From positions 5,208,001 to 5,272,000 of the forward strand of contig NZ_CP062983.1 of NCBI RefSeq assembly GCF_015500095.1: a DNA stretch of 64,000 nt. Direction: 5' to 3'. A model generated the notes under the pieces. It made no database searches. It saw only the letters and a program-made list of their open reading frames with translations, and was not told the DNA's origin. A program made the translations under genes and the position numbers. This DNA comes from Phototrophicus methaneseepsis. Lineage in GTDB: Bacteria > Chloroflexota > Anaerolineae > Aggregatilineales > Phototrophicaceae. Of this stretch, positions 11,914 through 21,907 are shown in pieces (the stretch's first letter is position 1; the number at the start of each line of letters is the position of its first letter).

Positions 11914-12789
11914 ATGGCGCAAGAGGGCAAAGCGCTGGCCGCTACGACGGCATTGATCACCGGTCTCATACTAGGGACAAACTACATGGTAAGCGACAAT
12001 AAGGATAATAACTGGTTGATTTGGGCAATACTGTTTTTAGGGTTGGCCCTCATCGTGTGGGTCTGGATGTATCGCACGACAAAAGCCATTACACGAGCTG
12101 CCGATACGGAGCGTGCTGAAGAAGCCGCTAAATCTATAAAAGAAGCCGAGGAGCAAATCGCACGTCTAACGGCTAAGGCACAAGCCAACCTGGCCCAAAA
12201 GACGCCCGCACCTGCCCCGGAGCCTATTGAAAAAGTCGAACCCGTATCGGAAGCCCCAGGAACCTCGATTCAGGAGCCAGCACCACAGGTCCCTGAAATG
12301 CCAGATGATGCAGGCGTCGAGCCGGAAGGTATGATTGAGCCACCATCATCCGTCGCGCCAGAAGCTGAGCCAGAAGTCGAAGCTGCACCCGAAGTCGAAG
12401 CTGCACCCGAAGTCGAAGCTGCACCCGAAGTCGAAGCTGCACCCGAAGCCGAAGCTGCACCCGAAGCCGAAGCTGAGCCAGAGGCCGAACCAGAGCCAGA
12501 AACCGAACCAGAGCCAGCACCCATCGCCACAAGCTCAGAGCCAGACGATTTATCACGCGTGGAAGGCATTGGCCCCAAGTACAGCGCTGCTTTGATCGAA
12601 GCAGGAATCTCAACATTTGCACAGATCGCAGCGATGACGGAAGATCAACTTGTGGAGATCATCCGCACTGCAGGTATGCGCAAACCCTCCAGCGTGGGCA
12701 CGTGGGCAGAACAGGCCAAACTCGCGGCTGAAGGTAAATGGGAAGAATTGGACGCGCTGCAAGAAGAACTGAGCGGCGGACGTCGCTAA
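11914..12789 (+). CDS. membrane-anchored protein with Glu/Ala/Pro repeats and helix-hairpin-helix domain
   Basis: 291 residues. Two membrane helices (about 8-25 and 34-51) lead into a coiled-coil stretch (55-90) and a Pro/Glu/Ala-rich spacer (90-207) that contains six-residue repeats EVEAAP. The C-terminal ~80 residues are a helix-hairpin-helix domain of the DUF4332-like type (LSRVEGIGPKYSAALIEAGISTFAQIA, then a second hairpin). Such domains bind DNA non-specifically or act as protein modules at the end of ribosomal and membrane proteins. AAAGGA precedes the ATG. The spacer length is set by a DNA tandem repeat and may vary between strains. Confidence 0.75.
   Translation: MAQEGKALAATTALITGLILGTNYMVSDNKDNNWLIWAILFLGLALIVWVWMYRTTKAITRAADTERAEEAAKSIKEAEEQIARLTAKAQANLAQKTPAPAPEPIEKVEPVSEAPGTSIQEPAPQVPEMPDDAGVEPEGMIEPPSSVAPEAEPEVEAAPEVEAAPEVEAAPEVEAAPEAEAAPEAEAEPEAEPEPETEPEPAPIATSSEPDDLSRVEGIGPKYSAALIEAGISTFAQIAAMTEDQLVEIIRTAGMRKPSSVGTWAEQAKLAAEGKWEELDALQEELSGGRR
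12373..12480 (+). repeat. 18-bp in-frame tandem repeat
   Basis: Six adjacent 18-base units, the first four identical (gaagtcgaagctgcaccc) and the last two with point changes, encode the EVEAAP/EAEAAP repeats. The near-perfect identity suggests recent expansion by slippage. Confidence 0.95.
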
Positions 12790-12821
12790 GACAATTCACC
12801 CTAAGCGAATATGTGAATATG

Positions 12822-12847
12822 AAGGGTGCCTACGGGTGCCCTTTTTT
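12822..12847 (+). terminator. terminator after the HhH gene
   Basis: A 9-bp stem including two G-U pairs (aagggtgcc / gggtgccctt) is followed by six T residues, 32 bases after the stop codon. Confidence 0.75.
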
Positions 12848-13051
12848 ATTGCCTGCTCACCATATAAGCGTGTCAGCGGTCTGCTCATGAACCACCCGTA
12901 AAAACAAGGTCTACTCAGAAAACACTGTACAAAACCCCAGGGGATAGGGCTTCGGATTCGTCTTTTTGCCATAAAAACCCCGGATGACTTGATTTCCCTC
13001 TAATTTTGACCTATTATGACCCATAGTAAGCCTATTTATGGGAAGTTCCAT

Positions 13052-13402
13052 CATGAAACGCATCTGGATGCCGCTGGCAAAATGGCGGGGACTGGTGAAC
13101 GGGGATACCTGCCCTATGTGCACGGACCAGGAAGCCGACGAAAACCCGTATTGTTATTAAATTGCGATGCTGCGGGTGATCGGTTGCAACGACAGGAAAA
13201 CCAGTTCATCAAAGGTTACTGTATCCTGATTGCACAGAGCACTACAGCGAGCTGCATCACATGCCACAGCCACGCTATTATGGCGAAGGCTCACCAACTC
13301 GCATCGGTAACAGTGCAGGCCAGCATTTTTTTACAACCAGATGAGTATGAACAGCGCGTCCACATGATTCAACAAGCGCTGTCCACAGTGGAGAATCCAT
13401 CA
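13052..13402 (+). pseudogene. decayed HIT-family hydrolase
   Basis: Pieces of a HIT protein are readable in different frames. 13052 onward gives MKRIWMPLAKW...GDTCPMC, matching the EEWDKRL..DDCSMC start of the next gene, and stops at 13157-13159. Another frame reads LQRQENQFIKGYCILIA (compare LYLQRNQYVKGYCLLIA), a third HYSELHHM then PRYYGEG, and the end reads LQPDEYEQRVHMIQQAL. The segment between HYSELHHM and PRYYGEG, which should hold the HxHxH active site, is deleted. Several frameshifts plus the deletion mean no functional product. It is a tandem paralogue of the intact gene that starts immediately after it. Confidence 0.85.
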
Positions 13403-14217
13403 TGAATGATGAAACGCCTAACGACAAACCTATAGACGATCAGACTACCCCCTCGACCTGGGTACCCCGCGAAGAATGGGATAAACGGCTTAGCGGTGAC
13501 GATTGTTCTATGTGCCAGAGCATCCGCAGCGATGCGTGGGAAGATCAATACAGTTATAAAATCGCTGATATGCAGCGTGGTAAGCTCTATCTACAACGCA
13601 ACCAGTACGTCAAAGGTTACTGCTTGCTGATCGCGAATCGCCATTACACCGAAGTGCACCAGATGCGTCCGCAGGAGTACAGCCGCTTTCTGGAAGATAT
13701 GGTGAAAGCAGGCGAAGCGCTGGAGCGTGTCTTCCAAACAGATAAGATGAACTACCAGATATTGGGCAACATCGACCCGCATGTGCATGTACACATCATC
13801 CCGCGCTATTACGGTGATGAGGGTGGTAACGCCCCCATGAATCCGGCGGCCAAAATCCACTTGCTGACGGAAGAAGCCTATCGGGAACGTGTGGGTGATA
13901 TTCGTGAAGCGCTGGGTTTGATCCGGGAGCCGATCACCGACCCTATCATAGCGAAGCTAACAGACGCTCAGGGCCGTGTGAATCGCTGGCCGAGCACCAA
14001 AGATACAGACGAGCAAATGGCCGTGCGGCGCTATCTGGCGAGCAAATTTGAGCCAGGGCGTACCTATACAGAGCGTGAGGTCAATGACATTCTCAATCAG
14101 TGGCATACCTTCGAAGATTGGGCGCTACTGCGGCGAGAGTTGTTTATGTACCAACTGATAGCACGTTACAAAGATGGCACGTCCTACTGGCTGCCGGAGA
14201 GCGAACCAACACGCTAG
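13402..14217 (+). CDS. HIT-family hydrolase fused to DUF2087
   Basis: 271 residues. Residues ~30-170 are a HIT domain: a zinc-type CxxC (CSMC) near 37-40 and the active-site triad HVHVHIIPRYYGD near 128-140, in which the central His forms the nucleotidyl intermediate. HIT proteins hydrolyse or transfer nucleotidyl groups. Residues ~190-265 match DUF2087 (RWPSTKDTDEQMAVRRYLASKFEPGRTYTEREVN), a helix-turn-helix-like module usually found on transcription regulators. The fusion suggests a nucleotide-linked regulatory job, which is inference. The start codon overlaps the end of the upstream pseudogene. Confidence 0.85.
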   Translation: MNDETPNDKPIDDQTTPSTWVPREEWDKRLSGDDCSMCQSIRSDAWEDQYSYKIADMQRGKLYLQRNQYVKGYCLLIANRHYTEVHQMRPQEYSRFLEDMVKAGEALERVFQTDKMNYQILGNIDPHVHVHIIPRYYGDEGGNAPMNPAAKIHLLTEEAYRERVGDIREALGLIREPITDPIIAKLTDAQGRVNRWPSTKDTDEQMAVRRYLASKFEPGRTYTEREVNDILNQWHTFEDWALLRRELFMYQLIARYKDGTSYWLPESEPTR

Positions 14218-14266
14218 CGTGGCCTTGCCGGGCATCTTTTCCTGCGTTGCCCGCATATCTACAAAC

Positions 14267-14300
14267 AAAAAGGGACGGGGCTCATCGCCTCGTCCCTTTT
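14267..14300. terminator. bidirectional terminator
   Basis: A 10-bp stem (aaaagggacg / cgtccctttt) with flanking A and T runs sits between the convergent HIT-DUF2087 and ClpC genes and can serve both. Confidence 0.9.
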
Positions 14301-14323
14301 GTATTCGTTCCATGAACCAGATA

Positions 14324-16816
14324 CTAGCTGGTTGCTGGTTCCAGTTCTTCAGTTGTCTCCAACACGAGATCATCATTCTCATCGGTTGTCACGCGGACGG
14401 TGGAACCGATGGTGAAGTCACCCGCCAGGATACCATCCGACATGCGATCCTCAATCTCATTCTGGATGAGGCGGCGCAGCGGACGAGCACCATATTCTGA
14501 GTCATAACCTTCACGCGCCAGCCAAGCACGACCTTCTTCAGTGACGTGCAGGGTAATGGCATGTTCAATCAAGCGTTCGCGGACCTTGTTCAGTTCCAGG
14601 TCAACGATGCTCTCGATTTCTTGCGGCGACAGTGAGCGGAAGATGATCGTTGCATCAACGCGGTTCAGGAATTCTGGCCGGAACATACGGCGCACCTGAT
14701 CCATAACGTTTTTGCTCATATCGCTGTAGTCTTCCTCAGCCTTCTGATCTTCATCACCACGATACTGGAAGCCCAGACGTGACTGACGCTTGATCATATC
14801 GGCGCCCACATTGCTCGTCATCACGATGATGGTGTTGCGGAAGTCCACAGTGCGACCACGCGCATCTGTGAGGATACCCTCTTCCATCACCTGGAGCAGC
14901 ATGTTGAACGCTTCTGGATGGGCTTTTTCAATTTCATCGAAGACGACGATGCTGTAAGGACGGCGGCGAACCGCTTCCGTAAGCTGGCCGGCATCTTCAT
15001 AACCCACATACCCTGGAGGCGCACCAACAAGACGGGCCACGCTGTGACGCTCCATGAATTCGCTCATATCGAGCTGAATCAGGGCATCTTCGCTACCAAA
15101 GAGGAACTCAGCCAGCGTCTTGGTCAGTTCTGTTTTACCGACGCCTGTCGGGCCAAGGAACATGAATGAACCAATCGGGCGACGCGGGTCTTTCAGGCCA
15201 GCGCGTGCACGACGAACGGCTTTACTGATGGCGACAATGGCGTCGTGCTGCCCAACGATACGCGAGTGCAGCGCGTTTTCCATGCCCATCAGGCGTTCAG
15301 CATCGCTCTGATCCAACCGTGTGACCGGGATACCCGTCCACATGCCGACGACTTCTGCAATATCATCGGAGACAAGGCGAGGCTGCCCAGTGTCTTCGTT
15401 CCAATTGGATTGGTAATCTTCCAGCGATTCTTTCAGGTTTTCAAGACGTGCATTCAAGTCGTCAAGGATGTCCTTAGCGAGGCCATCATCAACCGCACGT
15501 TCGATCTCACCTTCGGTGTGTTCGATCTCTTCCGTGATGCGCCGTACCTGGGCCGCCTCTGGCGATTTGAACATGCGCAGGCGCGCAGCCGCTTCGTCAA
15601 TGAGGTCGATGGCCTTATCCGGCAGGAAGCGATCCGGGATGTAGCGAGCCGAAAGGTGGGCCGCTGATTCAATCGCTTCATCTGTGATTTCAACGTTGTG
15701 ATGCTCTTGATACGGGCGTTTAATCCCCTGAAGAATCTCGATTGTCTCTTCAATTGTCGGTTCATCAACCATCACCTTCTGGAAGCGGCGTTCCAGAGCA
15801 GCATCGCTTTCGATGTGCTTGCGGAACTCATCCAGAGTGGTGGCACCGATGCATTGCAGTTCACCACGTGCCAGCGCTGGCTTGAGGATATTGGCGGCAT
15901 CAACGCTGCTGCCAGCAGAGCCTGCACCAACGAGCATATGCACTTCATCAATGAACAGAATGGTATCTGATGACTTGAGTTCTTCAATCACGCGCTTGAG
16001 GCGTTCTTCGAACTGGCCCCGATACATCGTCCCTGCGACGAGGGAACCGACATCAAGCTGCAAAACGCGCTTATTCAACAGCACCTTGGGCGTATCGCCT
16101 TCGATGATGCGCTGTGCAAGGCCTTCTACAATCGCTGTCTTACCCACACCAGGCTCACCGATGAGGGCCGGGTTGTTCTTACGACGACGGCTAAGCACCT
16201 GAATCACGCGCTCAATTTCCGTCTCACGACCAACGACCGGGTCCAACTTCCCTTCGGAAGCCAGCGCAGTCAGGTCTGTTGCCAGTTGATCAACAAGCGG
16301 GGTCTTCTCTGAATTACCACGACGAGAGGCTCCACGTTCCTGCGAAGTCTGCTGCGCACTTGATTGCAGCGGGCTTTCTTGCAAGACGCGGCGCGTCTGA
16401 CGCCGTACTTCTTCCGGGCTAATCCCCAGGCGGCGAAGCACATCAATGGCCGTACCTTCCTGCTGGCGCACGAGGCCCAACAGTAAGTGCTCCGTACCAA
16501 TGTAGTGATGGCCCATGCGGCGCGCCTCATCGACGGCCAGTTCCAGTACTTTCTTAGTCTCAGCGGATAGTTCAAGCGCATCTGTGGCTGGGCGATCCGT
16601 GGAATCCGTCACACGAGTAACGAGATCTTCTACTTTACGCGATTCTAAACCCAGGTCGCGCAAGACGCGCCCAGCAACACCCCCATCTTCCCGCATCAAA
16701 CCAAGGAGAAGATGTTCGGTGCCTATCTGACCGTGTTGCAGCCGTTCGGCTTCTTCTTGTGCCAGGCTCAACACACGCCGCGCCCGCTGGGTGAAGCGCT
16801 CCATTTTACTCGACAC
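14324..16816 (-). CDS. clpC: ClpC-type AAA+ unfoldase
   Basis: 830 residues. The Clp_N repeats (2-145) are followed by AAA-1 with Walker [10 protein letters not shown] and Walker B LFIDEVH, a short middle coiled coil (about 400-470) and AAA-2 with GPTGVGKTE and [12 protein letters not shown]. The short middle domain is that of ClpC rather than the disaggregase ClpB. An LGF loop (QSRLGFQ) after the second Walker B is the ClpP-docking tripeptide, so it should feed substrates to ClpP. The start is a GTG with GGAGG eight bases upstream; the ATG four codons in is too far from it. A second ClpC lies 2.4 kb upstream. Confidence 0.93.
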   Translation of the reverse strand: MSSKMERFTQRARRVLSLAQEEAERLQHGQIGTEHLLLGLMREDGGVAGRVLRDLGLESRKVEDLVTRVTDSTDRPATDALELSAETKKVLELAVDEARRMGHHYIGTEHLLLGLVRQQEGTAIDVLRRLGISPEEVRRQTRRVLQESPLQSSAQQTSQERGASRRGNSEKTPLVDQLATDLTALASEGKLDPVVGRETEIERVIQVLSRRRKNNPALIGEPGVGKTAIVEGLAQRIIEGDTPKVLLNKRVLQLDVGSLVAGTMYRGQFEERLKRVIEELKSSDTILFIDEVHMLVGAGSAGSSVDAANILKPALARGELQCIGATTLDEFRKHIESDAALERRFQKVMVDEPTIEETIEILQGIKRPYQEHHNVEITDEAIESAAHLSARYIPDRFLPDKAIDLIDEAAARLRMFKSPEAAQVRRITEEIEHTEGEIERAVDDGLAKDILDDLNARLENLKESLEDYQSNWNEDTGQPRLVSDDIAEVVGMWTGIPVTRLDQSDAERLMGMENALHSRIVGQHDAIVAISKAVRRARAGLKDPRRPIGSFMFLGPTGVGKTELTKTLAEFLFGSEDALIQLDMSEFMERHSVARLVGAPPGYVGYEDAGQLTEAVRRRPYSIVVFDEIEKAHPEAFNMLLQVMEEGILTDARGRTVDFRNTIIVMTSNVGADMIKRQSRLGFQYRGDEDQKAEEDYSDMSKNVMDQVRRMFRPEFLNRVDATIIFRSLSPQEIESIVDLELNKVRERLIEHAITLHVTEEGRAWLAREGYDSEYGARPLRRLIQNEIEDRMSDGILAGDFTIGSTVRVTTDENDDLVLETTEELEPATS

Positions 16817-16877
16817 GGCCTATACCTCCGTATACCAGCACTTTTAAGGCTGGTGGCTATCCTGCATGTACGTGTTT

Positions 16878-16886
16878 ATTATACCA
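16878..16886 (-). promoter_or_regulatory. extended -10 promoter of clpC
   Basis: On the minus strand TGGTATAAT gives a perfect -10 with the TGn extension, about 62 bases before the clpC start. No good -35 is at the right distance, which is usual for extended -10 promoters. No CIRCE element is present. Confidence 0.55.
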
Positions 16887-17129
16887 GCTTACACCGTGCA
16901 ATTGTCTGCCAAGTGCATCAACGTATTGTTAGAATATCCACTCTATCGAAATATGGCTTGGAATTCTACAAATGCAAGGTGAAAACCACTTACGACTAGC
17001 ATAGCATATAAGCGCGCGTGCGGCGAGGTACCTATCTTTATACTTATGGCTAGGATAGAGCTCGCTCTGACGCCGCTTGAATACCCTCATGTACCGAACA
17101 AAACCCATCTGGGGCTGAACGGGCCTGAT

Positions 17130-17165
17130 TTTAAACGCAAACGGGGTAAGCTATTGCCCACCCCG
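17130..17165 (-). terminator. terminator after the S1-like gene
   Basis: Stem cggggt / accccg with a partly pairing loop; the minus strand continues TTTGCGTTT. It lies 30 bases past the stop codon. Confidence 0.6.
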
Positions 17166-17195
17166 CCAAAAATCGTGCAGCCATCAGACGCACAC

Positions 17196-18902
17196 CTATT
17201 CAGTGTCATCCTCATTTTCAGCTTCATCAGCTGTATCGGTGACATTCTCTATGGCGTCCTGCACAGCGTCTACTGCATCTTCAGCAGCCTCTGTTACGGT
17301 TTCAACCACATCCTCTACGGTGTCCTTCACCGCTTCGGCAGCATCTTCAACCGCATCCTTCGCCTGCTCGATGACACCTGGTTTCTCTTCATCACCGGGT
17401 TTTTCTTCCGGCGTTTCCGTGTGTTCAGGTGCTTCTTTGTAAGCACGCTCAAGGTCCTGATCAAGGTATTCTTCCGAGTTGACTCGTTTAATACTCAAGC
17501 CCAGGCGGCGATCTTTGACATCTACCTTCACCACACGCAGGGTGAGTTCATCACCACGCTTGACCACATCCCGTGGGTGCTCCACACGATGATCGGCCAT
17601 CTCTGAGATGTGGATCAGGCCTTCGACGGAAGGCGACCCCAAAATTTTGGCAAATGCACCGAACTTCGCCAGTTTGGTGATGCTGCCGCGCACCAACGCC
17701 CCAGCAGGGTACGTCGCTGCAATTTCATCCCAGGGATCCGGCAGGAGTGATTTGATACTCAGGCCAATGCGGTTATTATCGGCATCAATGCTGATGACCT
17801 TGACGTTAACGTCCTGGCCGACACTCAATGCCTGACGTGGATGCGTTAGATGTTCCCAACTGATTTCAGTCAGGTGCACCAGCCCTTCAGCGCCGCCGAT
17901 ATCGACGAATGCACCGAAGTTCTCCAGGCTGACGACAACGCCTTCACGATCTTCGCCCACTTCCAGTTCTGTGATGAGCGATTCTTTACGGCGCTGGCGT
18001 ACTTCGCGCATGGCGGCGCGCTCAGACAAAATGAGACGATTACGGCTGCGATCGACTTCCATCACCTTCACGCTGATGTTTTCGTTGATCATGCTGCCAT
18101 AACGCTCTTCAGGCGTATCGCCGTTCATCATACGCATACGCGTATCACCGATCTGGCTTTGTGGTACAAAACCACGCAACTGACCGAACCGTACGATCAA
18201 GCCGCCTTTGTTATAGCCACCGATGCGGCCATCATAGACGCGCTTGCTCTCCAAATATTCTTCGGCCTCGCGCCAGTCGATTTCTTCCTGCGCCTGGTTA
18301 ATACTAAGAATGGTGTCGCCTTTATGATTGAGCGGGTTCACGACGAAGACTGTAACCTCTGCACCTTCTTGCAGCGATTCCAGCACTTTGCGCGACATGA
18401 GTTCTAATTCCCGAGCCGGTACACGCCCGACAACACCGTTCTCTAATGTGATGTGAACGGCCATCGGTGTTGTACTGCTCACGGTGCCCTGAACGATATC
18501 GCCACGGCGCAACCCATTAGAAGCTGTCTGGTCATCTGTTGCGGGTGCGTCATCATCATCTTCATCGGTGCTGCTGATATCTTGCGCAGGCACGTCTTCA
18601 GATTCTGAATCATCCACATCGTCTGATCCTGCATCATCGTCTGATGCATCTGCTTCTGTTGCGTCTTGGGATTCATCTTCGGCAACAACCTCGGTAACAG
18701 CCTCTTCGCTGTCTTGCGCATCGCCGCTTTGTGCTGAGTCTTCAGCATCCATTGGTTGTGCGTCGATTTCAGTTGCCACGTTTTCATTTGCTCCGTTGCC
18801 AGCTTCAGCGCGCACAGTCCCCTGCTCCTCATTTTCCGGCAACTCGGCAGACTGAGACACGTTTGTGCCTTCTTCGGTCTTGCCCAGTTCTGACTGATCC
18901 AT
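17196..18902 (-). CDS. S1 RNA-binding domain protein (ribosomal protein S1-like)
   Basis: 568 residues from the ATG at 18902, preferred because GGGGAAG lies nine bases before it; an ATG at 18941 is an alternative. Residues ~1-130 are very acidic and disordered. Four S1 domains follow (about 133-205, 215-295, 310-385, 395-475); the third and fourth have the standard S1 pattern GAFVDIGGAEGLVHLTEIS and GAFAKI..VEGLIHISEM. The tail (about 500-568) is an Ala/Val/Asp/Glu repeat of LEA-like, amphipathic-helix character. S1 proteins help the 30S subunit bind mRNA leaders. Four domains with long acidic ends is unlike the six-domain proteobacterial S1. Confidence 0.85.
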   Translation of the reverse strand: MDQSELGKTEEGTNVSQSAELPENEEQGTVRAEAGNGANENVATEIDAQPMDAEDSAQSGDAQDSEEAVTEVVAEDESQDATEADASDDDAGSDDVDDSESEDVPAQDISSTDEDDDDAPATDDQTASNGLRRGDIVQGTVSSTTPMAVHITLENGVVGRVPARELELMSRKVLESLQEGAEVTVFVVNPLNHKGDTILSINQAQEEIDWREAEEYLESKRVYDGRIGGYNKGGLIVRFGQLRGFVPQSQIGDTRMRMMNGDTPEERYGSMINENISVKVMEVDRSRNRLILSERAAMREVRQRRKESLITELEVGEDREGVVVSLENFGAFVDIGGAEGLVHLTEISWEHLTHPRQALSVGQDVNVKVISIDADNNRIGLSIKSLLPDPWDEIAATYPAGALVRGSITKLAKFGAFAKILGSPSVEGLIHISEMADHRVEHPRDVVKRGDELTLRVVKVDVKDRRLGLSIKRVNSEEYLDQDLERAYKEAPEHTETPEEKPGDEEKPGVIEQAKDAVEDAAEAVKDTVEDVVETVTEAAEDAVDAVQDAIENVTDTADEAENEDDTE

Positions 18903-19129
18903 AAGGTGATACTTCCCCGCTACACGAATTTGGACTGACATTATACCTACTGGATAGGAATATTCAAACGGGAGTTAAGACCTGTAGCGATCTTCTTAAT
19001 ACATTCATAACGGAATATGGGGCGATTCCGTGAAGATTAGAGAGATTTTACCGATTTTGGTCAATACTGACCCGTTGTGAACAGCCATTACCCATCTGGA
19101 TATGCCAATATAGCAAAATATACAGCACA

Positions 19130-19160
19130 AAGCAAAAGGGCATGGTTTTTTCCATGCCCT
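19130..19160 (-). terminator. terminator after the second clpC
   Basis: Stem gggcatgg / ccatgccc with a six-base loop; the minus strand continues TTTTGCTTT. It lies 27 bases past the stop codon. Confidence 0.85.
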
Positions 19161-19186
19161 CTTGTGTGATTTTCGCCATTTGACGA

Positions 19187-21685
19187 TTAGTATTGCTCGT
19201 TTTCATTCTCGACATACTGCGGCGGAACTTCCATATAATTGGACTGCTGGTCCATATGACGCTCAAAGACCAGATCATTGCCCACCTCATCAATGACCAC
19301 CAGGTCACCGGGTTGGAAGTCGCCCTTCAGCAGGCGGATTGAAAGCGGATTTTCCACATAGCGCTGTAGCGCACGGCGCAGCGGACGCGCACCATACTGC
19401 GGGTCATAGCCCTTACGAGCCAGCCAGTTACGAGCCGGTTCCGTCATATGGATGGAAAGCCCCGCATCGCCCAGGCGTTCCACGATACCGCGCATCTGGA
19501 GGTCCACCATCTGCTCCACGTCACGCATGGTGAGCTGCGAGAAGATGATAATCTCGTCGATACGGTTCAAGAACTCTGGCCGGAAGGTGTCGCGCATAGC
19601 CTTTTCGATCTTCTGATGATCGGCAATCGCTTCCACTTCTGCCGATGGCACGAAGCCGAGAGCACCACCACGCTTGGCAAATTCCGTCCCCAGGTTGCTG
19701 GTCATAATCAGGACGGTATTGCGGAAGTCCACAGTGCGGCCCTGACCATCAGTCATGCGGCCATCTTCCAGGATTTGGAGCAGCGCATTCCACACGTCCG
19801 GGTGTGCCTTCTCGATCTCATCGAAGAGGATGACGCGATATGGACGACGGCGAACCGCTTCCGTAAGCTGGCCGCCTTCTTCATAGCCGATATAACCTGG
19901 GGGCGCACCAAACAGGCGGCTGCTGGTGTGCTGTTCGCGGTATTCGCTCATGTCGATACGGATGAGGGCATCCTCATCATCGAACATGAATTCCGCCAGG
20001 GCCTTCGCCAATTCCGTCTTACCGACGCCGCTGCTACCTAGGAAGATGAACGAACCAATCGGACGTTTGGGGTCCTTAAGGCCACTACGGGCACGACGAA
20101 TCGCATTCGCCATCGCATTGATTGCCGCTTCCTGACCAATGACGCGCTCGTGCAAGACCTCTTCCATCTTGAGCAATTTCTCGCTCTCAGTTTCCAGCAT
20201 TTGCTGAACCGGGATACCGGTCCACTGCTGTAAGACCTTGCCAATATCATCAGCATCGACGACTTCGTCGAGGGTGTTCTCCTGCTGCCAGATATAACGT
20301 TCGCGCTCAAATTCATCTTCAAGCTGCAAACGCTGCATCTTGCAATCGGCAGCGCGCTCGTAATCACGCGCAAGGCCAGCCGCTTCTTCCTCCATCATGA
20401 GGCGATCAACGGCTTCTTTCATCTCTTTAAGACGGGCCGGCAAGCTAAAGAGCGCAACGCGCAGCTTCGCGGCGGCTTCGTCCAGCAGGTCGATGGCTTT
20501 ATCTGGCAGGCGACGCTCCGGCAGATAACGTGCAGATAGCCGCGCGGCCTGTTCGATAGCCTCATCGCTGATGGTCACCTTGTGATGCGCCTCGTAGCGA
20601 TCGCGCAGGCCGTAGAGCATTTCGATCGTTGTATCGACGCTCGGCTCTTCCACGTAGACCGGGGCGAAACGGCGCTCAAGAGCGCTGTCTTTTTCGATGT
20701 GCTGGCGGTATTCATCCAGGGTGGTCGCACCAACGACCTGGAGTTCGCCACGTGCCAGCGCTGGCTTCATGATGTTACCCGCATCGAGCGAGCCAGTGGC
20801 GGCACCTGCCCCCACAACGGTGTGCAGTTCATCAATGAACATGATGACTTCGCCATTGCTGCGCTGAACTTCTTCAATAGTCGCCTTGAGGCGCTCCTCA
20901 AATTCCCCACGGAAGCGGCTGCCTGCTAACATACCCGTCAGGTCCAGGCTGAGGACGCGCTTGCCCATCAGCGGCTCTGGCACATCAGCGGAGATGATTT
21001 TCTGGGCCAGCCCTTCCACAATCGCGGTCTTACCCACGCCCGCCTCACCGATGAGGACCGGGTTATTCTTTGTACGACGGCTGAGTACCTGCATCACGCG
21101 CAGGATTTCTTCTTCTCGTCCGATAACGGGATCGAGCTTGCCCTCATGGGCCATCCGCGTCAGATCGCGGCTGTATTTCTCTAAGGTCTGATAGCGAGCT
21201 TCCGACTGGGGATCGGTCACGCGCTGCCCGCCGCGGATATCCTTGATGGAATCCGTCACGCGGTCGCGGGTGATATTGTAATCCGCCAGGATACGGGCAG
21301 TTGGTGTATTACGTTCGCCCAGTATCGCCAGGAACATGTGCTCGGTGCTGATGTATTCATCACGCAAACGTGCGGCTTCTTCATTCGCCACATCAATGAC
21401 GCGTTTGACGCGCGGCGTGATGAACACCTGGTTCGCCCCGCCCTGGCCATAAATGGCCGCTGTGCGCGGGCTTTGCCGCAGCACTTCGTCAATGCGAGAG
21501 CGCACCATGCTGACATCGACACCTAGTTTTTCCAGCACTTGCGGGATCACGCCATCTTGTTGTTCCAACAAAGCGAGGAGGATATGCTCTGTATCGACCT
21601 GGTTGTGCCCGTAGCGCTGGAGTATCTCGTAAGCACGAGCTGCGGCGTCCTGGGCACGCTCCGTAAAACGATCAAATCGTAACAT
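19187..21685 (-). CDS. clpC: second ClpC-type AAA+ unfoldase
   Basis: 832 residues with the ClpC layout: Clp_N repeats (1-145), AAA-1 ([16 protein letters not shown]), a UVR-type middle segment ([20 protein letters not shown]), and AAA-2 ([21 protein letters not shown]). The UVR motif marks it as the more classical ClpC of the two. A ClpP-docking LGF loop (GGALGFVP) is present. It differs from the other ClpC in the linker between domains and in its C-terminus, so the two probably take different adaptors or substrates. GAGG precedes the ATG. It is followed by the S1-like gene in the same direction, with a terminator between. Confidence 0.93.
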   Translation of the reverse strand: MLRFDRFTERAQDAAARAYEILQRYGHNQVDTEHILLALLEQQDGVIPQVLEKLGVDVSMVRSRIDEVLRQSPRTAAIYGQGGANQVFITPRVKRVIDVANEEAARLRDEYISTEHMFLAILGERNTPTARILADYNITRDRVTDSIKDIRGGQRVTDPQSEARYQTLEKYSRDLTRMAHEGKLDPVIGREEEILRVMQVLSRRTKNNPVLIGEAGVGKTAIVEGLAQKIISADVPEPLMGKRVLSLDLTGMLAGSRFRGEFEERLKATIEEVQRSNGEVIMFIDELHTVVGAGAATGSLDAGNIMKPALARGELQVVGATTLDEYRQHIEKDSALERRFAPVYVEEPSVDTTIEMLYGLRDRYEAHHKVTISDEAIEQAARLSARYLPERRLPDKAIDLLDEAAAKLRVALFSLPARLKEMKEAVDRLMMEEEAAGLARDYERAADCKMQRLQLEDEFERERYIWQQENTLDEVVDADDIGKVLQQWTGIPVQQMLETESEKLLKMEEVLHERVIGQEAAINAMANAIRRARSGLKDPKRPIGSFIFLGSSGVGKTELAKALAEFMFDDEDALIRIDMSEYREQHTSSRLFGAPPGYIGYEEGGQLTEAVRRRPYRVILFDEIEKAHPDVWNALLQILEDGRMTDGQGRTVDFRNTVLIMTSNLGTEFAKRGGALGFVPSAEVEAIADHQKIEKAMRDTFRPEFLNRIDEIIIFSQLTMRDVEQMVDLQMRGIVERLGDAGLSIHMTEPARNWLARKGYDPQYGARPLRRALQRYVENPLSIRLLKGDFQPGDLVVIDEVGNDLVFERHMDQQSNYMEVPPQYVENENEQY

Positions 21686-21907
21686 CAGATATATACCTCT
21701 GATACTTAGCTGTAGGATGCTTTGTGTTGCAGTCCTGTAGGCTTGATTGTACTCGATTATGATTCTTATTGCTGAGAGGTGACATGCTTTTGATGCTTTC
21801 TCATGGCTTAACTATACGTTACATGCGTTAGAATCCTGTAGGTAATTTGTAAACGCTCTACAAGATCGCTCATCTAAGCAAATCCCCCAGATAAAGCCGC
21901 TTCTGGT

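Larger units (their letters stand above)
16817..17195. other. intergenic region between S1-like gene and clpC
   Basis: 379 bases. It contains the minus-strand extended -10 promoter for clpC at 16878-16886 and the terminator of the S1-like gene at 17130-17165. Open frames here are antisense readings of the S1 gene tail or lack ribosome sites. Confidence 0.5.

Noticed and set aside
17046-17606. 186-residue plus-strand frame across the end of the S1-like gene
   Set aside because: Antisense to the acidic tail; repetitive composition reflects that tail.
14324-21685. Naming either Clp ATPase ClpB
   Set aside because: The middle domains are too short for the ClpB coiled coil and both carry ClpP-docking loops.
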